NCBI RefSeq assembly: GCF_901000735.1
Contig: NC_081543.1
Coordinates: forward strand, 12,259,921-12,323,920
DNA from: Corylus avellana
Lineage: Eukaryota > Streptophyta > Magnoliopsida > Fagales > Betulaceae
Direction: 5' to 3'
DNA: 64,000 nucleotides
Positions 11,126 through 23,830 of the stretch are shown in pieces. Both the position numbers and the translations under genes were made by a program. Numbering within the stretch: position 1 is the first letter of the stretch; every line of letters starts with the position of its first letter. A model generated the notes under the pieces. It was not told where the DNA came from. It saw only the letters and a program-made list of their open reading frames with translations, and did not search any database.

Positions 11126-13530
11126 GACATCAATACCATACGACATTTTTGTTTCCTTTTTCCCTGGTTTAGATACCACTTCAAGTATGTGTGAAGAAAA
11201 ATCTGTTACAAGATTTATCCTTTACAGGATGTTGTGTCTTGGCTGGAACATTTTCTTGCCCAAGCCTATCATAGTTATGATTTTGTATATTGGAATGGAG
11301 TTTTTTTTTTTATATTTTTTTTTTAGTTTTGATCTCAATTCTGAAAATCATAATTGCTCTTGAAAAGCCAGTCCAGAGAAGAGGTTGAGAGAAAGTCATA
11401 ATTAGCCAAAAATTGCTGACCTATTTCAGTTATTTTTTAATTAACTTTGTTCAATGAATTGCAGGCTAGGACCTTTCTTTTAAACATAATTTTGCAATTC
11501 AACCTAATGCCCACTGGCCCTTCGAAACAAGGGTGCAGTGAGAGAGGAAGCCTATCTCTTCATGTCCATTGATGACTTTGAAAATTATGCCATCTATCAC
11601 CTGGTCCTTTTCTGTACATGTCTCAGTGGAACTGTCAGAAGTTCAGTTTTGCAGCATCAATCACTAGTGGGGAAGTTCAATTTCAGGTGTTGGCTGTACA
11701 GCTTATAAAAATAAAAGAAAGAAAGAAAGATAAAATGTTTCCGCTGTACAGATCTGTCTTACATCGTTGTAAGGAGACTTAAAACCTCTGTTGATAGGCA
11801 ATTTAGGTATATATTTGCTCAAATTTTGTGTCATTTCTCGTATTCAGAATAATTTCTCAATTCTCCTTATTTCTTCTCTTTGCATTAAGATGTCTTAAAC
11901 TTTTCCCAATAAAGCCATTCACCTGGAAATATTTGGAATTGTGCGTGAGAAGTAAAGTGTTCAACTACTGCCCCCCTCCCCAGAACAGGATCCTCTCCAG
12001 TTCATTTAAACTAGATAATGTTCAATTAGTTATATGTGAGGGGTATTTGTCTTTTCACTTTTTGAGGTGATAAATTACACTTTCAATATAACTAACTAGA
12101 TATTTTTCATGATCCTTATTCCCCCCTTATCCCACAGAGAAAATTAAAAGAATATGTTTGTCTTTAAAAATTTATCTAAATTTTAAAGTCTTTCTTTTTT
12201 TACTAGTTTTAAATTATTTTTTGGGGTAAGCGGTTCACGATCACGAGTTCCGTTGGTTATAATTTAAAACTAATACTTGATTATGTGAGAGAGCACGGCT
12301 GGCTGAGAATTGAGGATTTTGTCCTGCACTTTTCGCCTTGCCAATAGTGTTTTTTATTCTACATGTTTCTTTTCTTTTTGTTCTCAAGTCAAAGACTACC
12401 AAACAAGTATAGACAAAAGACTCCTCAAAACACATAATATTTTCATTTTTATGCAACTTCAAAACACTTCTTCAAACCAAAAACAAAAAAATAACACCCA
12501 AAACATAACTTACAAGTCAAACGTGCCAAGTGGTGGAGTCTTTCATAAATTTGGTCTGTTTCTTTGGTTTTTCCCCTCATAAATAGAAACCAAATGACCA
12601 ATAAAAACTATGATAAAATATCTATTTGCTCTTTTCTTTTTCTTTTTTGGTAAATATGATATAAATATATATACAATGAAAATGGAATTTGTAAGAATTT
12701 TTATTGCGTAGCTACATTTGTTGGAAATTTTGTGTCCTTCGTAAAGTATTTTTGAATTCCTCGTGTTGGAAGAAAGTAGTCATATTTATAGGGATAAGTG
12801 ATTTTCTATCCCATAGGCGGAGAATACGCGGGCTGTCTGGCTTTTGGGGCTTCCCTTTCCCCAAAAAAAGTCAGTTTTACATAAGAAAAATTAAAACACA
12901 GATTTTGCTGCTCACTATGAAACTAAAAGGTGAGTCTTAAAATGGCTTTTGGTTTACCCGATTACGTTATCTTTCTAATAATCTTACTTAAAATATATAG
13001 ATTATTATTTGAATTTTTTTTTTTTAATTTTTTCCCTATATTTAAAAGGAGGAGCTAATTGTAGTAGTGGCAAACTTAAAGGTTAGTTTGAATTTTATTG
13101 ATTAAGATAATCCATTCAAATTGAGGCTGGATCTTAGAATTGGCCGCCAAAGGCCCACTTATTTTTCCTTCACATGCCATTACGAGAGATGTTTGCTGCT
13201 TTTTGTTTGAGAGACATATGGTAGACTTCGATTGAAAAATTTTAAGTCTATAAATTTAAAATTTTTATAGATCTGTCAACTTATATGTTGCCTGAATAGT
13301 GAATATGTTATTGCGTCATTTAGAATTTTTAAATGAGATAGCACCATGTGTATAGTTAGATACAACAAAACAAAATCTTGGCCATAAAATAAATATTCTC
13401 CATTTCACTTTTTTAAAAAAATAAAAAATAAAAAAAAAGATACAATGGAGGGGATTCTGATGAAAATCTTGTGGGTATTCTTTAATACGAAACTTAACAA
13501 CTCAAGCCTACTAGTATTTTTCTCAAGTAA
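11126..13530. other. Gene-free AT-rich stretch
   Basis: No frame here resembles a known protein and codon use looks random. Long T and A tracts are frequent. The part 12360-12540 resembles 32440-32610 (AACAC-rich with 'TTCAAACCAAAAACAAA'), suggesting a dispersed repeat in both places. Confidence 0.5.
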
Positions 13531-13680
13531 TGTTAAACACCACACTTTTATCTCACTTGCTGATATTGCACTGTCAATCAGCCATTGAATTTTTTTTTTT
13601 TTTTTTTTTTTTAAACAATGGCTGATTGACAATGCCACATTAGTAAAGTATGATAGTTATAAGATAAGAGAGTAGTTTCT
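13531..13680. repeat. Foldback MITE-like element
   Basis: TGTCAATCAGCCATTG (about 13573-13588) and its complement CAATGGCTGATTGACA (about 13617-13632) flank a T tract of more than 20. Weaker pairing continues outwards for about 40 bases on each side. It would fold into one long hairpin. Related text occurs near 17020-17080. Confidence 0.6.
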
Positions 13681-13714
13681 GGCATTTCTCAATTTTTGAT
13701 CTTGAAAAAAATAG

Positions 13715-13893
13715 TAATGTTATATATCATACATTGATACCAATATTCACAAGTATCTTACTATGTTGACCTTACAACGATAATCTACCTTTGGTTCTTT
13801 TCTTTTTTCTTTTTTCTTTTTTATTTTTTTAACGATAGTTGATCCAATGGTAGATTGGAATATTTGTGGGATTTGGTATGGTATATAACATTA
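13715..13893. mobile_element. MITE with 18-bp terminal inverted repeats
   Basis: The left end TAATGTTATATATCATAC (13715-13732) pairs with the right end GTATGGTATATAACATTA (13876-13893), with one mismatch. Pairing continues less perfectly inwards. It is 179 bp, non-coding, with a TTTTC-rich centre. I did not find a clear target duplication. Confidence 0.65.
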
Positions 13894-14598
13894 TTTAAAA
13901 AAAAATCAATTTGTAAGTAACATATTAATTTTGCGCCTCACGTGTTAAAAGGTATAAAAGACAAGAAGCCGTGCTTGGGATCTAATAAGACTAAAAACTT
14001 TGAATCTCTAGATGTCCAGTTCCTCAAACTTTGCTTTTGTCTCTTCTTTTTGGTGTTTATTTCTTATGCCAGGGGAAGATCATCACATGCACTCTCCCGG
14101 CCACTATATCTTTCATTTCTTTTTATATAAAAAAAGAAAAAAAGAAGCAGATAAAATACTTTAATACACGTCTTCGTGTTTGTTTTCTCATGGATTACAA
14201 GAAGAGTAAGCTAAGCAAGAGAGACAGTCTCTGATATTTAAATATAAAAACACGCAAACAACTCTGACCCCCATGTAGGGCTGATAAGGTTCCTCGTCAA
14301 GACAAGACATTGCTGGCTTTGTTTATGTAATTAATATTATTTTGTTAATCATTTTAATGTTGCATGAACGAGGTGCATCGATCTCACATTCTCATGCAAG
14401 GGAAACATAATTTCATATCTTTCTTGATAGTGTACAGATACCAATATTGCTACACCATATCATGCTGAGGAATGTGCCGTATGTCAATGTGGTCTACCAC
14501 TGATCTCTCTTTAAGTTCTGCCACTTTGAAAAGCTATCCTAATTTTTAGGATTTTACATGAGATTTTTTAATACCTAATAACCGCTAACAAGGAACCA
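13894..14598. other. Gene-free AT-rich stretch
   Basis: No recognisable gene or element. Short open frames near 13942-14234 have no protein-like composition. Confidence 0.4.
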
Positions 14599-14599
14599 G

Positions 14600-14850
14600 C
14601 GCGTTGGCCACACGTGTCAATGAAAGGGCAGGACGGAGGGTGGCACGAGGTTGGTCAATGGCGAGGAGACTAGGGCACGTGCATGGTGGAGGAGAACGGA
14701 CGGTGATAGATCTAAAGTTAAGCGGTGCGTAGGCCACACGTGTTAGTGGGAGGGCAGGATGGAGGGTGGCACGAGGTTGGTCAACGGCGAGGAGACTGGG
14801 GAAGAGCACGTGAATGGCGGAGGAGAATGGACGGTGATAGATCTAAAGTC
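14600..14850. repeat. 126-bp GC-rich tandem duplication rich in CACGTG
   Basis: Two copies, about 14600-14725 and 14726-14850, share GGCCACACGTGT, GGAGGGTGGCACGAGGTTGG and ACGGTGATAGATCTAAAGT at a spacing of 126 bases. The copies differ by scattered substitutions and a short indel. Each carries an ACACGTGT core and a second CACGTG (14674 region; 14798 region), the G-box core bound by plant bZIP and bHLH factors. The block stands out from the AT-rich DNA around it. It is not next to any gene I can see. Confidence 0.8.
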
Positions 14851-15216
14851 CCAGCTCTAACAAAAGAAAAGAAGAGAGAATAAGATCAGTAGTAGGGGAA
14901 AAGCAGGGGGAGGGGAGGGGAGAGAGGAAGGGAGGCTTCTGCTTCTCCCTCCTCCTAAATGGTTCACGTACGTGGGGGCAAAAGGGTGTTTGCTTAGTCC
15001 CAAAAGGGATGTTTGCTCGACAAGAGGAGAAGACTTGGCTATACCTTTGATTAACTTCATTTTGCCTTAATCAAGTATACAAATGTAAATTTTGTTTGGA
15101 ATTACCTTAAACATTTATTTGATGCTCCTTAATCATGGTGAAGCCCAATTTTTACCTATGTATCTCCAAGTTTGTTTCAAGACGTATATTGTTGATATCC
15201 TAATTATTTTAAGGAG

Positions 15217-15378
15217 TAATGCTTGAAAGCAACACTTTTTCCGGAATTTCGGAAAAAAGTAATGTAGGATGACAAAAGAGTAATTTTGCATTTATTCTTT
15301 TATATTACCATTTGCCATTCCACGTCACTTTCTCCTGATGAATTTCGAAAAAAAAATGATCCTAGCTCTCAAGCATTA
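15217..15378. mobile_element. MITE-like inverted-repeat element
   Basis: TAATGCTTGAAAG at 15217-15229 pairs with CTCTCAAGCATTA at 15366-15378, and the next 20-25 bases inwards also partly pair (AACACTTTTTCCGGAATTTCG against CGAAAAAAAAATGATCC). It is 162 bp and non-coding. Confidence 0.5.
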
Positions 15379-16412
15379 ATCTAGTTTTAAGATTATAAAT
15401 TCTAATATCTTTTTAGTGGGATTGTGTATCCTCTTAGAACTAGGAGTCATATTCTTTTATTATTATTATTATTATTATTAAATCCTAATTTTCTTAGAAG
15501 ATGATTATTTTGGCCTATAAATAAAGCTCATGTCAATATCCTAGAGGATTATTTTATTTGAATTTTTTTTTCATAAATATGCTATTTTATTACTAATTAT
15601 CTCTGCTAGTGTAGGGTGACTTATTAATTACATCTATAAAGCAATTAGTTGCTAATTAAGCACATCTATAAAGCAAAATGTCTAACTTAATTTCCTCCAT
15701 TTCAGGTAAAAATTTGTGATTATTTCCATGTCCACTACAGTTTTACAATTTTTTAATCCACTTATGTTTCTATCTTATTATTATTCTTAATCTTTTATAA
15801 TTAGTTTGATACAGGAAATTATTATTCTATTTCCTAGTGGACTGGAAATTAACTTCAGAATTCCTCTGGGTACTTGAGGTGTCCCTCCAACTTGATTGTT
15901 GACTTTCTCCTTTGGGAAGCATGAAATTTTCTCCTCAATGTAAGAGGGGGACCCTTTCATAATGGTTGCTCATTTTCTTAACACCAATAAGATTAATGAT
16001 TTGGAGTATATTTTAATAAAACGTTTTGATGTGACATAAAAGTAAAAACAATTTTAAGTATTTTGTGAGTATTTTGTGTTTTGAGTTGTTCATTAAAGTT
16101 TTTTGTTTTAGAAACAGGAAACAAAAGGGAGAAAAAAAAAATAATGATGATTTTGTTTATTGTTTAGCCAAGATGGGAATTTATTATACAAATATAGAAT
16201 GGAAACAAAAAAAAAAAAAAAAAAGGTTCATCAATTAAAATTCAGATCAAAGTAGAGGGAAAGCTTTCCATTCCTGGCTTTCTCAGTTGGGTATCACAAG
16301 AAACTTGTAAAGATGCCAATCTCCATTCATTAATTTATGTGAGTTTACATACATAATGAGTAATGATAAGTATCATACGTACCTTTATCTCAACCTCTAT
16401 TTCACTATACTG
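15379..16412. other. Gene-free AT-rich stretch
   Basis: No recognisable gene. It contains a (TTA)n microsatellite at 15457-15480 (just left of this stretch's main body) and poly-A tracts. Confidence 0.4.
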
Positions 16413-16422
16413 ATATGACAAT

Positions 16423-16463
<41 letters not shown>

Positions 16464-16563
16464 ACACAAGAGGGGGAGGGGGGATTCGAATTAGTGACTT
16501 TTACTTCATAAGGCGTGGTCTCTAACCGATTGAGCTATCTTTTGAGGACATATGACAATACTT
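16413..16563 (-). mobile_element. tRNA-derived SINE, copy 1, with 14-bp target duplication
   Basis: ATATGACAATACTT occurs at 16413-16426 and at 16550-16563. On the minus strand the insert has a Pol III box A (TAGCTCAATCGG, 16537-16526) and box B-like AATTCGAATCC (16492-16482) at tRNA spacing, then CCCTCTTGTGTGGA and a (TA)n tail next to the left duplication. Related copies at 53574 and 58735 share ACCACGCC and TTCGAAT. The tRNA-like head, the tail and the target duplication together identify a SINE and not a functional tRNA gene, since the acceptor stem does not pair. Confidence 0.88.
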
Positions 16564-17249
16564 ATTGTTAGAACTAGTGGCTAATATTTTTCAGGAAGAG
16601 AGTAATATTGGAATACTAGTGGTTGGCCGAGTAGACGAAGTGGCTAAAATACATCTGTATAATTAGGATTTTTCATATTATGTTATAATCCTGAATCATT
16701 AATAATAGAAAAATAGCCGCACTCTCCTGTGGACATAGGCACCTTGCCAAATTGCGTCAATCTGTGTCTTGACTCTCTCTTAATCTCTCTTTTCGATTCC
16801 ATATTATTCATCATTGTTATGCACAATAACAACACTTATAAACTCCTAGACCAACACTTGTTAAAATACAATAATTTAAAAAATAAATAAATAAATAAGT
16901 TTGTTAGGCCAGCCCAATAAAATAAAGGTATGATAAGAGTGTGTGTTCTAGCATTTTTCTTACATAATTATCAAAGTCTCATTTCCAAACTAACAAAAAA
17001 AATTTATAATTAATATACCACATTTTTATCTCATAACTATTTCAGAATGCTGACATGACAATCTCACCAAATATCTTTTTTTAATAAAGACCAATCTAAA
17101 AATTAATTAAGACTATCATATTAACCACATAAAACAATCACAAAATAAAAATATTATTTCTAGAATTAGCATTTACTCAAAATTTAGATTCATCCAAGAG
17201 GAAGAGTACCATTTAAAAAAAAAAAAAAAAAAAATTCTTCAAACACTCT
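16564..17249. other. Gene-free AT-rich stretch
   Basis: No recognisable gene. 17010-17080 resembles the foldback family at 13531. Confidence 0.4.
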
Positions 17250-17720
17250 AATGGGGCAAGATTGGGTAGGCTAAACGTCCCATGCCCACACGTGGCAGGC
17301 GTGGAAAGAGTGAGTGAGGCAGGTGGGGACCCTAGAGCCGTCAGATGTATAAAATGTGAGAGAATGATCAGTTTGGTGAGGCATCAGCATCGCCATCCGA
17401 TTCATGATGGGGTCCCCATGAAGATTTCACAAAGTCAAAAACAAATCAAAAATAAGGATGACCCTTGGAAACTACAACAGGAACCCACCATCAGAAGATG
17501 GCTCAGTGGCACATACTGGGGAGACAATTGCTGCTTTCTGGTAGAGCTGCTTGGAGATTGAAGCAACAAGTCCTCACCCAGGTGGGGAAATCTGGACCCT
17601 ACATTTGTTGTTTGATCTGAGCGTTTGGAAGCACCTGATCAAGACCGGGCGTACTAGACCCTACTACAAGTGGATAAGATCATAAGAGATAAGGTACGCA
17701 TGTTGATGCAATTGAGTCTT
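17250..17720. other. Unexplained GC-rich block with promoter-like words
   Basis: After a poly-A tract the composition changes sharply. The block has CCCACACGTGGCAGG (G-box, about 17284), a TATA-like GTATAAAATG (17347), the short palindrome ATGGGGTCCCCAT (17407) and an open frame of 99 codons (17262-17561, +) with no protein family I recognise. It could be a fragment of a promoter or non-coding RNA gene, or transposon-derived. I cannot decide. Confidence 0.3.
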
Positions 17721-20700
17721 GGTGGGATGCAACTTCTGTGCACTGTCCATATTCCGTTGATTCTATACTCAACAATCAACTCAAATCAAATGGTGACATG
17801 TTGAGGCATTACATCAATTAATAATGGAGAGATTAGGGGGGCTAATCTCGGTATCGAGGAATAAGTATAAAGTTATATATATCAATCGTAATTTAATCTA
17901 TTTAATTAAATTGATCAGACTTATCAATCTTAACCTTTTAGTTTTGTATTAGATTTATGTCGAGGTTGCAGGTCGTGTCAAAAACTGATAATCGTAGTGT
18001 CATGTATCGAGTTCAGATTGTGCCGATACATGAGTATAAAACTATATACGTCAACGATTTAACCTTAACACTAATTTTGTTTTGGGTTCATATTGAATTC
18101 ATTAGTCAGTGTAAAAATTATTGGCTTGTTTCAAATTTCATCAAGAGCAATGATAATAAAAGAGAAATGCTTCATTGACTTGATGACACATTTTCAAAAT
18201 CAATAAATCTCATATGATATATATTATTTAGGAACAAACTTCTATTTTTCAACAAAAACCCTAACCTCCATTCTCTCTTTTTTCTCGAACAACCATATCA
18301 CAATAACCACAAAATTATCATCAGCCATACAACACGCCACAACCTCAAACAGTCAAACTCAACAATTACAACATCCAAACAAAAATCAAAACACATATTC
18401 AAGCATTTCCTCAAAACAACCACTCTCATCAAAACATCAATAGATCAACAAACCAACTAATAAACTCAAAATACCAAAATAAAAACATTGAGAGTCAATA
18501 AAGTTTGACCTCTCTCTTTGGTTCTTGGATGATAGTGAAATTTCCCTTCACGTTTTAAGAAACTTGAATCGCACTTTAAAATTTTACCTCGTTTGAACAA
18601 ACGCATGGCAGCTACGTTAAATTGAATGTCGATTCTCATTTACTCATGTGTCAAATTCTAATCGTTCAAATGAGCTTGGCATATCAAATATTGGTAGGCC
18701 ATCTTCGCCTACCATTCCACGTGGCAGTAGATGCCGTTCTGTTTGAACAAATACGAGGCGCATAAAGAGAAATGTTATAAATTAATAAGTTCTCCATATT
18801 TGATCCATATTCTCTTACAATTAATTATTAGATTTATGGGATCCACCATTTACTTATGTGGGATATACATAAGTCTACAAATCAAATGGTTGATTATAAA
18901 GGAATATGGGTAAAATATGAGGAACTTATTAACTCCTAAAATTTCTCCATTCAAATGCACTGCTCCAATTTTAAATCTTGACCGTTCATTATATTATTTA
19001 TTTTTCTTACACGGGTACTATACAAATGTTAAAAGTGCTTATTTTGAGAAAGAAAAAAAAGTAGGTATAAAGTTGACTTCTTACCTATAAAAAATAAATA
19101 AATAGTTATTGTGATTGTCCTGTAGCCACCTCCAACTAATGAGAGGGCTTGCTGCAGGGGTTAAGTCCCCTCCTTTCTTTCTTGTAGCCGCGTGTTCAAA
19201 TTTGCTTGCGATAGTAGTTGCATGAACCTGAAGCTACTAAGAAGGGGTTTTATTAGCTTGTACTTTGGTGGGGTTGTGATGACAGACTCGCATTCCCAGA
19301 TAGTAGTTATGGCTCAAATCGAACATTCCACAACGGGTGGGAACCCGATGGTCACGCTCAAAGGAAAAATTACACTGGTCGCCCCTTCCCATCCTTTCGC
19401 TTAGAAAAAAAAAGAAAAGAAAGAAGAGGTGGCCGTGTGGCCTCCCATCTCTAATCTTCTTTATTTTCTTGAAAAAATTTAAGTAATATTTTAGCTGTTA
19501 CACCTGAAATTAAGCATATGTTTTCTTAAAGAAAGTCACTTCTATTCGGATGTGGTGTAAAACTTATTTTTACAGCATTCAATATAAATTTGACACATCA
19601 GGTAAAAACACCAACTGCAATGGAAATGAAGACATCGTATCTTTAATTTAAATCAATCCTACCATGCACTCACCACCGAACCCCTACCTACCTCTGAGCC
19701 CTCGCACACCTAAGACTCAAAAACCAACCAAAATGGTGGATTCGATTGTTTTATCAATGAGTATTTTGTCAATAAATAAAAATTATTTGGCGTGAAGGGT
19801 TATATTATTTTTTTTGTGTTTGAAGCTGAGGTGTATGCTTTCAATTGAAGGGTGCAAAACACCAAGTTTACACCATGACTTTATTAAAGTTATTATCTTT
19901 CTCAAAATATTCCTATAATAATGTTTAAAAAAGTTTTATAAAAAATGTTTTTAGTTATTTGTTAATCCTTATGAGAAAAATGTAATCATTACAAAAAAAT
20001 TAAGCACATTTTTTTTCTTCAAAATATTCTTATAAGAAGGTATGAAAAGTTTTCTAAAAAATGTTTTATATTTTGAATTGTTTGTTGATGGTTATGAAAT
20101 TTTGAAAATTTAAATCCAAAAGTTTATATATATATATATTACTTTGAGACTCTTATAACCCCTCCTCTTTTATCTGCTCTCTCTTTTTTTGGTTGCTATG
20201 GATATTGAACATTGCAAAGGGAAAATTTCAAATGTTAAGACCGAATATTTGTCGCAACCATTAAAGGGAAAGTTCAAAATAAGCAAATTATCGAACCTCT
20301 TGCAATATAAAAAGTATAAATTTAAAAGACACAAATAGATATAACAGTATTTTGGCAATATTAAGGGCTCGAATAATAGGATCCTCTTAATTTTGAAATC
20401 AAGATGATCTCGAGAGATTTTATGACCATCTTTTTATTTTATTAATAGTATATGTAATAAGGGTGGTCCTCTTATAGGATGGCGTGAAACATCTTACTTT
20501 TACGGCATCCAATAAAATATTGACACATTATTTAAAAATTCTAAATATAATAATTACAAAAGCGCCGGATCTTATTCTAAAAAAAATAAAAATAAATATA
20601 AACCCAAACAACCCAAAGACATCTCTTCCTAGTTTTTCCTTTCCACGATACCCCACAGTTCTAGCCCTAAAATACCCACCACCTCTTCAGCACAACTCTA

Positions 20701-22004
20701 CTATCGGAATCCGCCAAAGCCACAGCAGAAAGTCATCGCCCGAAGCCACCATCTTTTAGGTGAAGTTTTGTGCCTCTCTATTTCCTTTCTTTCTTTAAAA
20801 ATGGGTTTTGCTAATTAGAGAAAATGGGTAATAGAAATGTGTTTCAATTTGGGTATTGCTTGTGGGTGGCGAAATTGCCCTGGTTTAGTGGTTTTTTTTG
20901 CTAAGCATTATAACTCAACAAATCCTCAATTATATTAATTAAAAAAACAATGTTGTTATCTTTTCTTAATGAATATGAAAAGTAAATAAATAAATAACAT
21001 TTTAAATAGAAAAATAAAAATAATAGTTAAAATTTTAAGCCAGGTATAAGTACTTTAAAAAAAAAAAAATTAATAACTAAAAAAAATGATTATTTAACTA
21101 AAATTTAGACATCTCTCATCCATCTCTTATTATTATTATTATTATTATTAAATCTACATATTTAATGGTATTTTGTTTTGTTTTTTTTAAAAAAAATGAA
21201 AGATGGAGGAATATCTCTCTCTCTTGTTATTAATAAGTAATGACACAATAAAGAAGGCATGTGGATGTACTCTTAAATAATTAAATTCAAAGCCCACAAA
21301 AGAAAAAAAGGGGAGAGGGGGTGAAATGTAGAGGAATCTTTACAGCAAAAACCTGCTACTCTACTGCAGAGGCAAGTACCATGATATTATGTGTTGCTTG
21401 GAAATCTATGTAGTAGCCCTGCACCACTCTCGTACTTATTCACAAATCTCTATAACGGGCAAAATGCCATGAAAATATTTTGCCTAACCTGCCAAATTAG
21501 TATAAAGCACTAAAATCCAATTCTGATTAATCACCCTAGTGGCCCTTTTTTTAATCCAATCGGCCACTTTTCTTTCTCTAATTTTGATATTCCCATGACT
21601 TTTTCTTTTTCTTTTTTTATTTTCATCCCCCTTTTTTTATTGAAGAACAGTTGATAACATGATTATGTCTAACCGACATGTTAATCAATCAAGCATGAAA
21701 TTGATGACTTCTTAGAAAACAAGGTAGAAATCAATGACATTTTATCGAAAATCATAAGGGAGGACATTGAGATTCTTCCTTTATATCTACAATCCCCCAA
21801 TGAAAGTCAAAACACATCCCCTCTTAACAAAAGATGAACAAAGTAACAGACATAAAGGACTCTTTTGCTAATTTTATTTTGGGGCGTGTTTAAAAAAATA
21901 TATATTTTGATATGACATAAAGATAAACAAATATTTTTTAATGTACTTTTAAATTCTTTGCTAACGTTTTTATTTTAATAGTTAAAAACAAAATGGAGAG
22001 AAGG
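17721..22004. other. Gene-free AT-rich stretch
   Basis: No supported gene. 19130-19200 has a weak tRNA-like pattern (CCGCGTGTTCAAATTTGC) that could be an old SINE. 19545-19610 and 20480-20540 share a related 'GTGTAAAAC..TTTTTACAGCATTCAATA..TTGACACAT' text, a dispersed repeat. A (TTA)n microsatellite is near 21130. Short frames here look random. Confidence 0.4.
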
Positions 22005-22418
22005 AAATTTTTTGGAGTAACTTCACTGAAAACTCCTGAACTTCTACCTGATTTGACAAATCCTCATAAACTTTAAAATATTTTAATTTAGTCTTCTGAA
22101 CTTTTAATTGCAATAAATTTGAACCCCTCTATCAGATTTTAAACGTTAAATAACGTTTATACCCCCTGATTTTTTTTTTTTTTATTATTTTATAAAATTT
22201 CAACTTTACCCTTAATTTTAAAACGTTTTTTTTATTTAAAAAAAAAAAAAGAAAATCGGAGATATTTTGATATTTCTAACGGTTAAATTTGACGGAGATG
22301 ATCAAATTGAGAACAATTGAAAGTTCAGGGGATTAAACTGAGAGATTTTAAAGTTTGGAGGGTTTGTCAAATCAAGTGGAAGTTTAGGGATCTTCAGTGA
22401 AGTTACTCCAAATTTTTT
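22005..22418. mobile_element. Mutator-type MITE with long inverted repeats and 9-bp target duplication
   Basis: AAATTTTTT at 22005-22013 and 22410-22418 flanks an element that begins GGAGTAACTTCACTGAA (22014) and ends TTCAGTGAAGTTACTCC (22409). The arms pair imperfectly for about 130 bases each. It is 396 bp with no coding capacity. A 9-bp duplication plus long terminal repeats fits a non-autonomous Mutator-like element. The duplication is low-complexity, which weakens that part. Confidence 0.8.
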
Positions 22419-23280
22419 TGTATATGTTTGTTTCGATGTAAAACCTTTTATAGAAAAGATTTTTCATATTTTTCGATGTTTAGTATGACTGAAAATCTTA
22501 ATTAAATCAAAAATATTTTCGGTTGACTAGGAAAACCTCATTTAAGCTAAGTAAAATGATTTCTTCTTCTTTTGTTTTTTTTTTTAAAAAATAAATTTTT
22601 ATTAACAAATTTTCGAGTTAGAACTTCTCCTTATTGATTCATAATACTTGACCTTCTTCTCCATGTACTTTATCTTGTAGTTTATTTTCCTTCAATGCTA
22701 CCACCACCGGAGGTTGTCGAAAGTGGCCGATCATCATCGTCAAAGGTGGCTGAAAGTCATCAGAGGCTATTGACTGCGGCTGTCTTCATCACTGATTTTT
22801 TGTACAAGCTAACTACTAAAAAATATTTTTAATTTCCTTAAATATATTTTTTAACACAACCAGGCTTAAGTTGGATTGAAATAATTTTTTTTCAATTCAA
22901 TTTATTAAACTAATATGTTCACTTTTCACATCCACTTTTAGACATACATGTACAACTTATACGTATTTTAAATACATTAATTTAATAAAACGAAAACTTT
23001 CTCCAAAACAAAATTCCCTCTAAAAAGTTCCTTTAGAAAAAAAAAAAAAACTCTCTCAAACAAATCATTAGAAAAAGACAGGTGTCAGCAAGAAGCAGAG
23101 AGTAGCTTGGTTTTATACACACAAGAGAGTATGCATAAAACTGATAAACTGGCCAAAAATTAAAAATGTCTTGTAGCAGAGGGGGAGGAGATATCAGATA
23201 CAAAATTGACTCGCTTCCCTGTACGCCTGACAGACAATGAAGTCATGCACATAAATTAAAACTCAAATCTTTGAAGTGAG
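22419..23280. other. Upstream region of the hydrolase gene
   Basis: AT-rich, no gene. A TATA-like TTTTATACAC at 23111 is the best core-promoter candidate for the gene that starts at 23831, but this is weak. Confidence 0.3.
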
Positions 23281-23306
23281 TTAAGGCTCTGTACACTGTT
23301 CCACCA

Positions 23307-23761
23307 CTCTCTCTCTCTCTCTCTCTCTGTGTGAGAAAAAAAGGTGCAAGTTTTCTCTCTCTCTTGCCACCCTCTCACTCCACACTGTTTCTAAACACCG
23401 ACTTAACAATCCCCTGCCTCTTTCATTATTCACTGATACACACAAACGAACACGCAACGAAAGTGTGTAAAATGTCATCCGCCATTAAAATCCAGCCCCG
23501 TTTTGTACAAATCTAGTTAGACAAATGCATACCAGTATTTGAGAAAAAACTCACCACTGTTACCTTTTCTGGCTGCCCACCATTACCACACTCTGTTTCT
23601 CTCTGCTTTCTTCTTTCTCTCTCCCATCCTATCAGAGGCTCAAAGAAGACCCACAAAACCAGCTCACTCTTCCAGTCCTCCACATACGCACATACACGAA
23701 AGCCCTCAAGAAAACCCACAAACCCCTACGCTCACATTTTCTGTGTGTGTGTGTGTGTGTA
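23307..23761 (+). promoter_or_regulatory. Probable 5' leader of the hydrolase gene with (CT)n and (GT)n tracts and upstream ATGs
   Basis: A CT dinucleotide run (about 23307-23328) and pyrimidine-rich DNA, common in plant core promoters and leaders, precede a (GT)n run at about 23742-23761. Several ATGs lie upstream of the chosen start. The one at 23791 opens a frame that overlaps the main ATG at 23831 in another phase and ends at 23973. If included in the mRNA it could lower translation of the hydrolase. Confidence 0.4.
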
Positions 23762-23830
23762 CACATGCGCTCCAGATTGGTCATGCTTCAATGAATTTGG
23801 ATTCTTCATATCCATCTTCTTGGGGGGTGA

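Noticed and set aside
14585..15060. Frames in the GC-rich duplicated block
   Set aside because: They arise from the 126-bp duplication; repeated Pro/Leu-rich text without protein features.
16461..16549. Possible tRNA gene
   Set aside because: Box A and B are present but the acceptor stem does not pair, and it has a tail and target duplication; it is a SINE. The same applies at 53574 and 58735.
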